From Methylophaga marina (GTDB taxonomy: Bacteria > Pseudomonadota > Gammaproteobacteria > Nitrosococcales > Methylophagaceae): a stretch of 64,000 bases of DNA. Location of the stretch: positions 1,861,475 to 1,925,474 of the forward strand of contig NZ_AP027741.1 of the NCBI RefSeq assembly GCF_030296755.1, read 5' to 3'. The stretch's first letter is position 1; every line of letters begins with the position of its first letter. Below, in pieces: positions 51,363-60,120 of the stretch. The position numbers and the translations under genes were made by a program. The notes below the pieces were generated by a model. It did not search any database and was not told the origin of the DNA. It was given only the letters and a program-made list of their open reading frames with translations.

Positions 51363-52084
51363 GCGAAACCATATTAGTAACAGGCTCAAGCCGAGGTATC
51401 GGCCGCGCTGTTGCGATTAAGCTAGCGAATGATGGCTATGACATCGTGCTGCATTGCCGTAGCAAGTGGACTGAAGCTGAGGCCGTGGCTGAAGAGGTTA
51501 AAGCCCTTGGTCGGCAGGTTCGCATATTACAGTTTGATATAGCTGATAGAGAGCAATGCCAGGCAGTGCTTGAAGCGGATGTTGAAGAATATGGTGCTTA
51601 TTATGGTGTGGTTTGTAATGCTGGCCTTGCACGAGACAATGCTTTTCCTGCTATGCCTGGTGAAGAATGGGATCTGGTATTAAGAACGAACCTTGATGGT
51701 TTTTATAATGTATTACAGCCACTCACCATGCCGATGGTGAGAAGACGTAAACCAGGTCGGATTGTCACTATGTCATCCGTTTCTGGCGTGGCTGGTAATC
51801 GTGGACAGGTTAATTATAGTGCTGCCAAAGCCGGTATTATCGGTGCGACCAAAGCCCTCGCTATTGAATTAGCTAAACGTAAAATCACTGTGAACTGTGT
51901 CGCGCCGGGGTTAATTGATACAGAGATGACAGAAGATGTTTTCATGGATGAAGCGATGAAACTAATACCGATGCAACGTGTTGGTAAAGTCGAAGAAGTC
52001 GCAGCGACTGTGAGTTTTTTAATGTCAGAAGGTGCTGCCTATATTACGCGCCAAGTCATTTCAGTGAATGGTGGAATGGTCTGA
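51359..52084 (+). CDS. apeQ: 3-ketoacyl-ACP reductase (ApeQ type, FabG-like)
   Basis: A 241-residue short-chain dehydrogenase with NADPH motif VTGSSRGIGRAVAIKLA, NAGLARDNAF, the catalytic Ser and Tyr-x3-Lys in VTMSSVSGVAGNRGQVNYSAAKAG, and VNCVAPGLIDTEMTE. It reduces the ketoacyl-ACP in each elongation round. Overlaps apeP by 4 bp and apeR by 1 bp. Confidence 0.92.
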   Translation: MSETILVTGSSRGIGRAVAIKLANDGYDIVLHCRSKWTEAEAVAEEVKALGRQVRILQFDIADREQCQAVLEADVEEYGAYYGVVCNAGLARDNAFPAMPGEEWDLVLRTNLDGFYNVLQPLTMPMVRRRKPGRIVTMSSVSGVAGNRGQVNYSAAKAGIIGATKALAIELAKRKITVNCVAPGLIDTEMTEDVFMDEAMKLIPMQRVGKVEEVAATVSFLMSEGAAYITRQVISVNGGMV

Positions 52085-53310
52085 TGAAACGCGTAGTTGT
52101 AACAGGCGTAGCGGGTTTTTCGCCTATAGGAAATGATTGGGCCACTATTCGCCATCACCTGGAAACGATGACAACGGGGATTTGCCGCATTGATGAGTGG
52201 GATAAATATGCTGAGCTAAATACGCGTCTTGGTGCACCCGTTCGGGACTTTCAAATGCCGGCGCATTATAAGCGTAAGGATTTACGGAGCATGGGACGGG
52301 TTGCTCAGTTAGCCGTGTTGAGTACCGAGTTGGCTTTAGATAAAGCTGGTTTACTCAATGATCCCATTCTTAATAGTGGCGATGTTGGTGTGGCATATGG
52401 CTCTTCGGCTGGTGATACCGGTGCTGTCGCTGATTTTGGCAATATGCTATTGAATCACTCATGCGAAGGATTGAATGCAAACTCCTATATTAAAATGATG
52501 GCGCATACCTCTCCCGTGAATATCGGTATCTATTTTGGTTTGCGAGGTCGTGTATTAACCACATCAAGTGCCTGTACTTCTGGCAGTCAGGCCATTGGTT
52601 ATGCTTATGAAGCCATCAAAGCCGGTCAACAAACAATTATGATTGCGGGTGGCTGTGAGGCCTTATGTGCGACTGAAGCCGCAGTGTTCGATACCTTATA
52701 TGCCACCAGTATTAAGAATGACACACCACATTTATCTCCCAGACCCTTTGATAAAGACAGAGACGGATTGGTTATAGGTGAAGGAGCCTGCACCTTGATC
52801 TTGGAAGAGCTGGAACATGCACAAGCCAGAGGTGCAACTATTTATGCTGAGCTGATTGGTTTTGGCACAAATTCGGATGGCAGTCATGTGACTCAACCTT
52901 CAGCCGCTACCATGCAAAAGGCCATAGAATTAGCGCTACAAGATGCCGCTATTGAGCCTGAAAATATTGGCTATATCAGTGCTCATGGAACGGCTACCGA
53001 TCGTGGAGACATTGCTGAAACCACGGCAACCGAAGCCGTGTTTGGTTCCAGTACGCCGATAAGCTCATTTAAAAGTTATACTGGTCATACATTAGGTGCA
53101 TGTGGTGCATTAGAAGCCTGGGTCGCTATTGAAATGATGAACAGTGATTGGTTTCATGCGACGGCAAATCTGGATGAAGTCGATCCCGATTGTGGCACGC
53201 TGGATTACATCATGAATGCTCCCAGGCAAATTCATACCGATTATGTGATGTCGAATAACTTTGCATTTGGCGGTATTAACACGTCACTTATTTTTCAACG
53301 ATGGAACTAA
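52084..53310 (+). CDS. apeR: Second beta-ketoacyl-ACP synthase (ApeR type)
   Basis: A 408-residue ketosynthase with a full catalytic set: Cys in TTSSACTSGSQAIGYAYEA, His in YISAHGTATDRGD, His in KSYTGHTLGACGALEAW, and SNNFAFGGINTSLIF at the end. In studied clusters ApeR starts chains, condensing the aryl-ACP with malonyl-ACP. Its ATG shares a base with the apeQ stop. Confidence 0.92.
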   Translation: MKRVVVTGVAGFSPIGNDWATIRHHLETMTTGICRIDEWDKYAELNTRLGAPVRDFQMPAHYKRKDLRSMGRVAQLAVLSTELALDKAGLLNDPILNSGDVGVAYGSSAGDTGAVADFGNMLLNHSCEGLNANSYIKMMAHTSPVNIGIYFGLRGRVLTTSSACTSGSQAIGYAYEAIKAGQQTIMIAGGCEALCATEAAVFDTLYATSIKNDTPHLSPRPFDKDRDGLVIGEGACTLILEELEHAQARGATIYAELIGFGTNSDGSHVTQPSAATMQKAIELALQDAAIEPENIGYISAHGTATDRGDIAETTATEAVFGSSTPISSFKSYTGHTLGACGALEAWVAIEMMNSDWFHATANLDEVDPDCGTLDYIMNAPRQIHTDYVMSNNFAFGGINTSLIFQRWN

Positions 53311-53321
53311 AAGGATAACTT

Positions 53322-54053
53322 ATGACTTTAGGGAAGAAGCTTATTCCATTACTACTCACCGCACTTTCAATGAATGCTGCGGCTTATCAGAGTAAAGATG
53401 AGCAGATTGATGCAGTATTAAATGTGGTGCAAACAGGTTCACAAGAACGCAAAGAGACTGTCTTGGAACGATTACAGTGGTCAGGTATCTCAGATCCTCG
53501 CTTATATGATGTATTGGAAGCCGATTTATTGGCGAATTACCAAGAAAAGCTATATGACTCAGATAAGCGAAATTTGATGGCCTATGAGGTAAGAGCGCTA
53601 GGATACAGTGGTAACCCAAAATACACATCGACGCTTGAACTGTTAGCAAAAAAAGCAGCGGAGTCAAAAGTTAAACGACATGCCAAAAAGGCCTTGAGCG
53701 ACTTAAGTACTTATATTTCGGTCCAGCGTCAGTTAAGTCATGTGGTTATCGAACAACCGGAAAAACCGTTTGAAGTTCAGATGTATATGCGGATGATACA
53801 AACAGGTGATAGCTACACACAGCGACTGGCCGCGCGAGCTTCTTTTCATGAAAATATTCATGACCCTGAGCTTATGGCTTTATTTACTGAGCAGTTAGAG
53901 AGTATGTACATGAACCCTGATTTGGATGCCTTGGGGCAAGATACGGCCGCTTGGATCTGTAAAGTGCTTAAACAAAACTCTGGACATGAAGCTCTGTTGG
54001 CGGAAGTAGCTGAGAAGACGCCACATCGAAAAATTCAAAAATATGCTAAGTAA
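53322..54053 (+). CDS. Exported alpha-helical repeat protein, function unknown
   Basis: A 243-residue secreted protein: signal peptide LIPLLLTALSMNAAA, then helical, HEAT-like pairs with conserved-looking short repeats (ERKETVLERLQWSGISDPRLYDVLE; YEVRALGYSGNPKYTSTLELLAKKAAESKVKRHAKKAL). It follows apeR by 11 bp in the same direction and is probably on the same transcript. I do not know it as a usual aryl polyene gene. It may be an envelope scaffold. Confidence 0.7.
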   Translation: MTLGKKLIPLLLTALSMNAAAYQSKDEQIDAVLNVVQTGSQERKETVLERLQWSGISDPRLYDVLEADLLANYQEKLYDSDKRNLMAYEVRALGYSGNPKYTSTLELLAKKAAESKVKRHAKKALSDLSTYISVQRQLSHVVIEQPEKPFEVQMYMRMIQTGDSYTQRLAARASFHENIHDPELMALFTEQLESMYMNPDLDALGQDTAAWICKVLKQNSGHEALLAEVAEKTPHRKIQKYAK

Positions 54054-54119
54054 CTGGTGTGAGTACTTTTTTCTACATAACTGTTTGCCCAGAGACAACT
54101 TCATTTAAAGAGTGCTGAG

Positions 54120-54419
54120 ATGAGTGACAAAGATTCTGAAGAAATGGTTGTGGAGTTCACGCCTCTGGAAAAAATCGAAGAACTCTATAATGAGTTGCTT
54201 GGATGGTATGGTGAGGCTGATAGCAAAGAACTTAGAGTGGCAGCCAAGTTATTATTAGTTGCTTTGGAAAAGTTTGCTATTCATGGTGGTAATCAGTGGC
54301 ATGACTTGGTCAGTGAATATATCGATATTCTTCGTAAAGATCCGGAGAAGTTTCAGAGAATTATTGAGTCCAATCGCGGTGAATTAAAAGAAAAAACGTC
54401 TACGACCCGTTATCACTAG
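54120..54419 (+). CDS. Small cytoplasmic protein, function unknown
   Basis: A 99-residue acidic helical protein (EEMVVEFTPLEKIEELYNELLGWYG, RVAAKLLLVALEKFAIHGGN, EYIDILRKDPEKFQRIIE) without a signal peptide or a family I recognise. It ends directly against the convergent Fic-like gene, with no terminator visible between. Confidence 0.6.
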   Translation: MSDKDSEEMVVEFTPLEKIEELYNELLGWYGEADSKELRVAAKLLLVALEKFAIHGGNQWHDLVSEYIDILRKDPEKFQRIIESNRGELKEKTSTTRYH

Positions 54420-55136
54420 CTAATTTTTCAAAAAAGATTGCCTTTTTTGCTCGTCTTTCAGCAATTTGGCAAATTTACGTGTTTGTTTTGGCAAATATAC
54501 AAAATCGTCGACTAATGATTTCTTACGACGTTTTTTGGTCAGTTCAGCAGGCTCGAAAAAATGTCTGGCATTCTCGTAAGACAACACAAACGGCTGATAG
54601 CCTTCATGCATCAATAAATAACTCATGATGAGCGAACCTGTACGATGATTGCCTTCCAGAAACAGCTGAGGCTGACTCAGTATATTGGTGAATAAACCGG
54701 CCGTTCGCTTCCAAATATTGGTATGTTGATTGAGTGCCAACCAGTCCATAAGCTGACCAATACCACCATTACGTGCTGCGTAGAAGTGGGCCTTTGTTGC
54801 TTCAAATTGATGCTGCGATTCTTCTTCAGATATTGATGAAGTGTGATAAAGCACTATGTGGTTAAGTTCTAACAGTAAATGTGAATTACCCATGGCGAAC
54901 AGATCAATGCCATTCGCCAGATAAAAATCTATCTTGGCATAGCCAGCAATGATGTTTTCAATCACTTCATTTGAAGGTGGTGTTCTTTGTACTGTGAGAG
55001 TTTTATTAATCTTATCAAAGTGTTTTTGCGTATCAAGCAGACGTGATCTGACAGCGCTAATATTGAGTCGAGCAATATTGGCTGTCAGATCATGTTGTGT
55101 CGCACTGTGAACAGCATTAAGTGATGATGAACCCAT
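54420..55136 (-). CDS. Fic-like protein with a degenerate active site, last gene of the pst run
   Basis: A 238-residue protein with a Fic fold core: GNSHLLLELNHIVLYH, GIGQLMDWLALNQHTNIWKRTAGLFTNIL and the motif region LFLEGNHRTGSLIMSYLLMHEGYQPFVL. Canonical Fic enzymes read HPFxxGNGRxxR. Here the catalytic His is Gln (QLFLEGNHR), the glycine before Arg is His and the last Arg is Ser. AMP transfer by the usual mechanism is therefore unlikely. It begins 14 bp after pstB, the place normally held by phoU, which I do not find in the window. It may have a binding or regulatory role in phosphate signalling, which is inference. Confidence 0.78.
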   Translation of the reverse strand: MGSSSLNAVHSATQHDLTANIARLNISAVRSRLLDTQKHFDKINKTLTVQRTPPSNEVIENIIAGYAKIDFYLANGIDLFAMGNSHLLLELNHIVLYHTSSISEEESQHQFEATKAHFYAARNGGIGQLMDWLALNQHTNIWKRTAGLFTNILSQPQLFLEGNHRTGSLIMSYLLMHEGYQPFVLSYENARHFFEPAELTKKRRKKSLVDDFVYLPKQTRKFAKLLKDEQKRQSFLKN

Positions 55137-55150
55137 AATAATGGTTTAGA

Positions 55151-55978
55151 TTAACTAAACTCACCTCGCACATACTGTTTGGTTAATAACTGTTGAGGAT
55201 CTTCAAAAATCTTTTTGGTATCGTCCATTTCAACCAGATAACCAGTACGGCCACCTTGTGAAATATCCACACCCAGAAACGCTGTTGTATCAGCCACACG
55301 CATGGCTTGTTGCATATTGTGTGTGACTAAAGCCACGCTGTAGTGTTGTTTCAGTTCTACCATCAACTCTTCGATCTGACGTGTTGCAATCGGGTCTAGA
55401 GCTGAACAAGGTTCATCCATTAATAACACATCAGGTTCTGTGGCAATGGCTCTGGCAATACACAAACGTTGTTGCTGACCACCTGATAAAGATAATCCGC
55501 TGTTTTTCAATTTATCTTTGACATCATTCCAGATAGCCGCACGTTTTAGTGCTTTAACGACCATCTCTTCCTCATCGCCTTTATAGCCATTCAGTCTCAG
55601 ACCAAAGGCAACATTATCGTAAATGCTCATAGAAAAAGGATTAGGTAACTGGAACACCATGCCGATATAACGTCTGACAATGACCGCATCGACCTTTTTG
55701 CTGTAGATATCATGTTTGTGATATTGAATATGACCTTCAAAGCGGAAGGAGTCGATCAGATCATTCATACGATTCATGCTACGTAGAACGGTACTTTTAC
55801 CGCAACCTGATGGACCAATAAAGCCGGTGACTTTATTTTTCTCAATAGGAATGGTGGTGTCTCTGACTGCTCTGAAGTCGCCATAGTAGATATTTTTTAC
55901 ATGGCAATCTAAAACCACAGGGCCTTTTGGCACGTACTTTTCAGCAATAAATTCAGCGGTATCGGTTTGCATATTCAT
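55151..55978 (-). CDS. pstB: Phosphate ABC transporter ATPase PstB
   Basis: Drives high-affinity phosphate import. The 275-residue protein has Walker [23 protein letters not shown], the Q loop [16 protein letters not shown], signature [18 protein letters not shown], Walker [15 protein letters not shown] and the switch [14 protein letters not shown]. It is typical in every motif. 14 bp after pstA. Confidence 0.98.
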   Translation of the reverse strand: MNMQTDTAEFIAEKYVPKGPVVLDCHVKNIYYGDFRAVRDTTIPIEKNKVTGFIGPSGCGKSTVLRSMNRMNDLIDSFRFEGHIQYHKHDIYSKKVDAVIVRRYIGMVFQLPNPFSMSIYDNVAFGLRLNGYKGDEEEMVVKALKRAAIWNDVKDKLKNSGLSLSGGQQQRLCIARAIATEPDVLLMDEPCSALDPIATRQIEELMVELKQHYSVALVTHNMQQAMRVADTTAFLGVDISQGGRTGYLVEMDDTKKIFEDPQQLLTKQYVRGEFS

Positions 55979-55992
55979 AGGTTTTCCTTACG

Positions 55993-56898
55993 TTATTCTT
56001 TAAATTTCGATCTGCCGACAACGCGGGCCAGAATATTGAAAAAGAGGACGAGTATTACAAGTACCAGAGAGGCTGCCCAAGCAAGCTCAATCTGATTCTC
56101 AAACGGCATGCCGGAGAAGTTGTAAATCAAAATGGATAAAGAGGCTGTTGGCTCTGCCAGTTCAGCCATGTAGTAATTACTAAACAAGGCAGTAAACAGT
56201 AACGGAGCTGACTCACCCGCGGCACCCGCTACAGCCAATATCACACCGGTCAAAATGCCGGGTAATGCCGTAGGTAAAACCACTTTTAATATGACTTGTG
56301 TACGCGTACACCCCATGCCAAACGCGGCATCTTTCATTTTTTGTGGTACTTGTTTCATGGCTTCTTCTGCTGCCAAAGTCACCGTAGGCAACATCAGAAC
56401 AGCTAAGGCCACACCACCTGCCCAGGCAGAGTAAGTTCCTGTTGTGATAACGATAACGGCATAAACAAAAACACCCGCCAGGATTGAAGGAAAGCCCGTC
56501 AATACTTTGGCTAAAAAGCGTGAGATGGTTGCTATTTTGCTGGAAGGATTAAGTATCGATAAATACAGTGCTGCCATAATGCCAATTGGAATACTGATGG
56601 CCGAGGCAATACCGACCATGGTTAATGTACCGACAATGGCATTACCAAAGCCACCACCCATTTCAAAACCAGCGGGTGGCAGGGCGGTAATCGCTTCCAT
56701 ATCCAGTCTGGCGCCACCTTGTACGAGTAGCATATAAATCACTGAAAATAGAGGGATACTGGCTAGAACAGCTAACAACCAAACTAAGGATGTCAGAAAG
56801 TAGTTTTTTAATGCCCTGACTTCAAAAATATTTTTTTCCAGAGCCGGTAACTGAATTCTTGGTGGCAATACCTGCTCTTCTAATTGTATTTGACTCAT
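55993..56898 (-). CDS. pstA: Phosphate ABC transporter permease PstA
   Basis: A 301-residue membrane permease with six helices and the coupling-helix segment EEAMKQVPQKMKDAAFGMGCTRTQVILKVVLPTALPGILTGVIL. The start overlaps pstC by 4 bp (ATGA). Forms the channel with PstC. Confidence 0.97.
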   Translation of the reverse strand: MSQIQLEEQVLPPRIQLPALEKNIFEVRALKNYFLTSLVWLLAVLASIPLFSVIYMLLVQGGARLDMEAITALPPAGFEMGGGFGNAIVGTLTMVGIASAISIPIGIMAALYLSILNPSSKIATISRFLAKVLTGFPSILAGVFVYAVIVITTGTYSAWAGGVALAVLMLPTVTLAAEEAMKQVPQKMKDAAFGMGCTRTQVILKVVLPTALPGILTGVILAVAGAAGESAPLLFTALFSNYYMAELAEPTASLSILIYNFSGMPFENQIELAWAASLVLVILVLFFNILARVVGRSKFKE

Positions 56899-57872
56899 TT
56901 TTTACCCTCAAACTTACGCATGGTGTATTGCTGTACTGCCAAACCGACAACGTTGACCATAAAGGTGATGACCAGTAGAACCAGCGCGGCATACATTAAA
57001 GCCTGTATTTCGATTTCACCTGCTTCAGGGAAAGTAGAAGCAAGAAGTGACGCTAAGGTATTGGCCGGAGCAAACAGTGAAACATCGATATTGTTGACGT
57101 TACCAATCAACATGGCGAGCGCCATGGTTTCACCAAGAGCGCGACCGAATCCAAGCACTAAACCAGCCAAAATGCCGGAAGAGGCTGTAGGGAGCATTAC
57201 TTTTAAAATGACTTCCCACTTGGTAGCACCCATACCGTAAGCGGCTTCTTTCACTTTGTAGGGGATACGGCGGAAAGCATCTGCAGAAATCGCTGCTACG
57301 GTAGGTAAAATCATAATAGCGAGTACCAATGCCGCAGGAGCAAGACCTGGACCACTCAACTCTGTGCCAAATAGGGGAAACCAGCCTAAGGTGTCATGTA
57401 ACCACTCAGCGCCAGGTCTTATCAATGGAATCAGTACATAAATGCCCCATAAACCATAAACAACAGAGGGAATAGCTGCTAACAATTCGATGACGGTTCT
57501 GAAAATCATTTCGAACTTAGCGTATACAAATCCTTGAGTCAGGAAGATCGCTATTGAAACACCTAATAAACCACCCAGAAGTAAAGCTAAGAGCGAACTA
57601 TATAATGTGCCCCAAATTTCAGGTAACACACCAAACACCCCTTGGTTGGTATCCCATGTAGTACCAGTAATAAAGCCAAGGCCATGTGTTTTGATGGCCG
57701 GTAATGCCTGTGAACCTAATTCAAAAACGATATAGGCAACCAAAAGGACAATGGATAGGGCGCAAAAATAAGCAAAAGAGCGAAATACCGAGTCTTTTAA
57801 GTAATCCGTCGATGATGGCGGAGCAGACAGTGTTTTATCACTACTGGCTTCTTTAAATGGATCGTAAACCAT
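56895..57872 (-). CDS. pstC: Phosphate ABC transporter permease PstC
   Basis: The second permease, 325 residues with six helices and the segment RRIPYKVKEAAYGMGATKWEVILKVMLPTASSGILAGLVLGFGRALGETMAL. I choose ATG 57872 (MVYDPFKE) with AGGAAC four bases upstream; the longer TTG start at 57887 is less likely. A hairpin separates it from pstS. Confidence 0.97.
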   Translation of the reverse strand: MVYDPFKEASSDKTLSAPPSSTDYLKDSVFRSFAYFCALSIVLLVAYIVFELGSQALPAIKTHGLGFITGTTWDTNQGVFGVLPEIWGTLYSSLLALLLGGLLGVSIAIFLTQGFVYAKFEMIFRTVIELLAAIPSVVYGLWGIYVLIPLIRPGAEWLHDTLGWFPLFGTELSGPGLAPAALVLAIMILPTVAAISADAFRRIPYKVKEAAYGMGATKWEVILKVMLPTASSGILAGLVLGFGRALGETMALAMLIGNVNNIDVSLFAPANTLASLLASTFPEAGEIEIQALMYAALVLLVITFMVNVVGLAVQQYTMRKFEGKK

Positions 57873-57935
57873 GTGCGTTCCTATCAATTATTCATTCGTG
57901 TTTTTAAACATGTTTTATGGCGTGTAAAAACAGAG

Positions 57936-57972
57936 AAAATGCTGCAAGGACTTTCCAGCCTTGCAGCATTTT
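57936..57972 (-). terminator. 14-bp hairpin between pstS and pstC
   Basis: Perfect stem (aaaatgctgcaagg / ccttgcagcatttt, 9-base loop) 25 bp after the pstS stop codon, with a short T run on the minus strand. It likely acts as a partial terminator or mRNA stabiliser, so that the binding protein is made in excess over the permease. Confidence 0.75.
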
Positions 57973-57997
57973 TTATCTCAGTTTTCAATTGATGTGA

Positions 57998-59056
57998 TTA
58001 CTTGATCATTTTCGCTGCGTTGCGAACTTTCTCAACCACGTTTTCAGGTAGTGGGATATAACCCATTGCTTCAGATGATTCTTGACCTGTTGTTACCATG
58101 TACTCGATTAAGTCACGTAAAGCTTTTGCTTTATCATCTTCTTGATCTTTGTAGACCAACAACCATGTGAACGAGGCGATTGGGTAAGCATCTTCACCAG
58201 CAGGGTCAGTAGACCAAGCACGTAAATCAGGTACATCACTACCTGGTAAATTACCTTCTGGGAACGTCGTAGTTGCTAATGCAGCAGCACCTGTTTCACC
58301 ACCGGCTTCAACGAATTTACCTTTTTGGTTTTCAAGAATAGCGGTTGGCATTTTGGTTAATTTTGCAAAGCCATATTCAATGTAACCAATTGAACCAGGC
58401 GTTTGTTTGATAGTCGCTGTCACACCATCATTTTTTGGCGCTTTGACGATTAATGCAGAAGAAGGCCAGTTAGGTGATTTAGCTGCACCGATAGTTTCTT
58501 TAAATTCTGCATTGATGGCAGACAAGTGGTTGGTGTAAACATAACTTGTACCACTTGAGTCAGAGCGAACGACTACAGTGATTTTTTCGTCAGGTAATTT
58601 AACACCTGGGTTGGCTGCTTGGATTTTTGGGTCATTCCATTGAGTGATTTTGCCCATGAAAATGGCTGGGTAAACATCACGTGGCAGTTTTAATTCTTTA
58701 ACACCTTCCAGGTTGTAAGACAGAACCACTTCACCGGCTGTCATTGGTAACAGAATCGCACCTTTTTTGACTTGCTCGATTTCGCTGTCTTTCATCGCCG
58801 CGTCACTTGCTGCAAAGTCAACTGTTTCATTGATGAAATCACGAATACCTGCGCCACTACCTTTAGATTGGTAATCTACACGCACACCATCAGTTTGCTT
58901 GCTGTAATCTTTAAACCATTTGTTATAAAGAGGGGCTGGAAAACTGGCACCAGAACCGTTCAACTTCAGTTCGGCATGTGCAGCAGTTGATGACATCGCA
59001 CCAACAAGGGCAGTGATAAGAAAAACTGACTTTGCATTTTTTGCAAATAGTTTCAT
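57998..59056 (-). CDS. pstS: Phosphate-binding protein PstS
   Basis: Periplasmic phosphate receptor of the Pst transporter, 352 residues. Signal peptide SVFLITALVGAMSSTAAHA; mature part with LNGSGASFPAPLYNKWF, VDYQSKGSGAGIRDFINETVDFAASDAAM and VVRSDSSGTSYVYTNHL (phosphate-binding loops). AGGAG five bases before the ATG. Preceded by a PHO box. Confidence 0.98.
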   Translation of the reverse strand: MKLFAKNAKSVFLITALVGAMSSTAAHAELKLNGSGASFPAPLYNKWFKDYSKQTDGVRVDYQSKGSGAGIRDFINETVDFAASDAAMKDSEIEQVKKGAILLPMTAGEVVLSYNLEGVKELKLPRDVYPAIFMGKITQWNDPKIQAANPGVKLPDEKITVVVRSDSSGTSYVYTNHLSAINAEFKETIGAAKSPNWPSSALIVKAPKNDGVTATIKQTPGSIGYIEYGFAKLTKMPTAILENQKGKFVEAGGETGAAALATTTFPEGNLPGSDVPDLRAWSTDPAGEDAYPIASFTWLLVYKDQEDDKAKALRDLIEYMVTTGQESSEAMGYIPLPENVVEKVRNAAKMIK

Positions 59057-59106
59057 AGAAACTCCTGACTAGTTAATTAAGCAATAAAAATCTTTAACTC
59101 GAACAG

Positions 59107-59138
59107 AGTATCGGTCTTAAGTTAAAGATTTATGACAA
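59107..59138 (-). promoter_or_regulatory. PHO box and -10 element of the pst operon
   Basis: Minus strand 59138-59121 reads TTGTCATAAATCTTTAAC, matching the E. coli PHO box CTGTCATAAATCTGTCAC at 15 of 18 positions. After 8 bases comes GATACT (59107-59112) as a -10. This predicts control of pstSCAB by PhoB under phosphate shortage. The rest of the 302-bp gap up to 59358 is AT-rich and I see no gene in it. Confidence 0.8.
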
Positions 59139-59358
59139 AAGCAAATTTAGTCAGAATTTTTTATATCAGTAGAAGGTTGTATCTAATAATTTATATTAAA
59201 ATCAATTATCTATAGATCTTTTTGCTTATTGATAATGTATCAATGTCAGTTTTTTTAATTCGTCTCTTTTCACAAAATGGATAAATTAAAGTGACATTAT
59301 GACTAAATAGAGCGTCATTATTAGGGACTCTATAGTCTTAATAGCAGTATTGTTACTT

Positions 59359-59764
59359 CTACTGAATTGCAAACATAAGTAATCTGAAGGCAATCCAGAC
59401 AAAGCCAATAGTTGTAATAATAAAGCTCAATGCTGAGAATATTTTCCAGATAGTTTTATTCCAGAAATCGATATCAAAAGCGGCAATCACAAAAATGGTT
59501 GGGTTAGTGAATCCGCCAATGGCGACACAAAGACAGGCGAACTTTGATAACTCAATATCGGCCCCAGTCGCAGCACCATAAAAAACCTAAGCTGAATAAT
59601 GCCATGAGTGCATAATCTACGTGAGCCCTGATCATGGTTTTGTAATCGACTAAAAAGTCGCCGTCTATCCCTTTGATGGGAAACCATCTGGCAAATGTCA
59701 TTAACCATGCCGATAGAATCAATGCTGCAATCATAGCAACAGCACCTATTAATAAAACATTCAT
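59359..59764 (-). CDS. Small four-helix membrane protein of unknown function, one apparent frameshift
   Basis: Starts at ATG 59764 (MNVLLIGAVAMIAALILSAWL) with AAAGGAG upstream. The frame stops early after GFLWCCDWG. Removing one base from the A6 run at 59580-59585 gives GFYGAATGADIELSKFACLCVAIGGF and two more helices (PTIFVIAAFDIDFWN; IFSALSFIITTIGFVWIAFRLLMF), ending at TAG 59359. The corrected protein has about 134 residues and four helices. I recognise no family. It lies between the pst operon and azurin. Confidence 0.65.
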
Positions 59765-59768
59765 TTCT

Positions 59769-59788
59769 CTCTCCTTTGTATTGGAGAG
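59769..59788 (-). promoter_or_regulatory. Hairpin that pairs with the ribosome-binding site
   Basis: In the mRNA CUCUCC, 8-base loop, GGAGAG, where GGAGAG is the Shine-Dalgarno sequence of the small membrane protein. Folding would hide the ribosome site. Confidence 0.4.
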
Positions 59789-60120
59789 CATATTAAAAAT
59801 GATTACATAGCTGGCAGCAGCTGATAATTACCCCAGATTTTCAGGTAAATAGCCCATTATCTCTACATAGCGGTTAGTCGCATGCGATTGGAGCTTTGTG
59901 TCGCTAGAGGAGCGGAGGGGAGTTTAGTAGAAAAAGTAGCACCATTAGCTCTCTCAATTTGAACGTCGAAAATAGTTTTGTTTCGGCTTTTATGATGGTG
60001 GGATTCAAACATTCGCTAAGAAACATGACATGACTCGAACAATGCCCATTTTTGCTACTGAGATATAAACGCTGCCATTAAACTTATTGCTCACATTGTG
60101 ATTTTTTTCATGGAGTTAAT
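59789..60120. other. Gene-free divergent region upstream of azurin
   Basis: About 330 bp between the divergent membrane-protein gene and azurin. GGAG lies just before the azurin ATG. No reading frame of note or convincing promoter pair was found by eye; it presumably holds both promoters. Confidence 0.5.
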
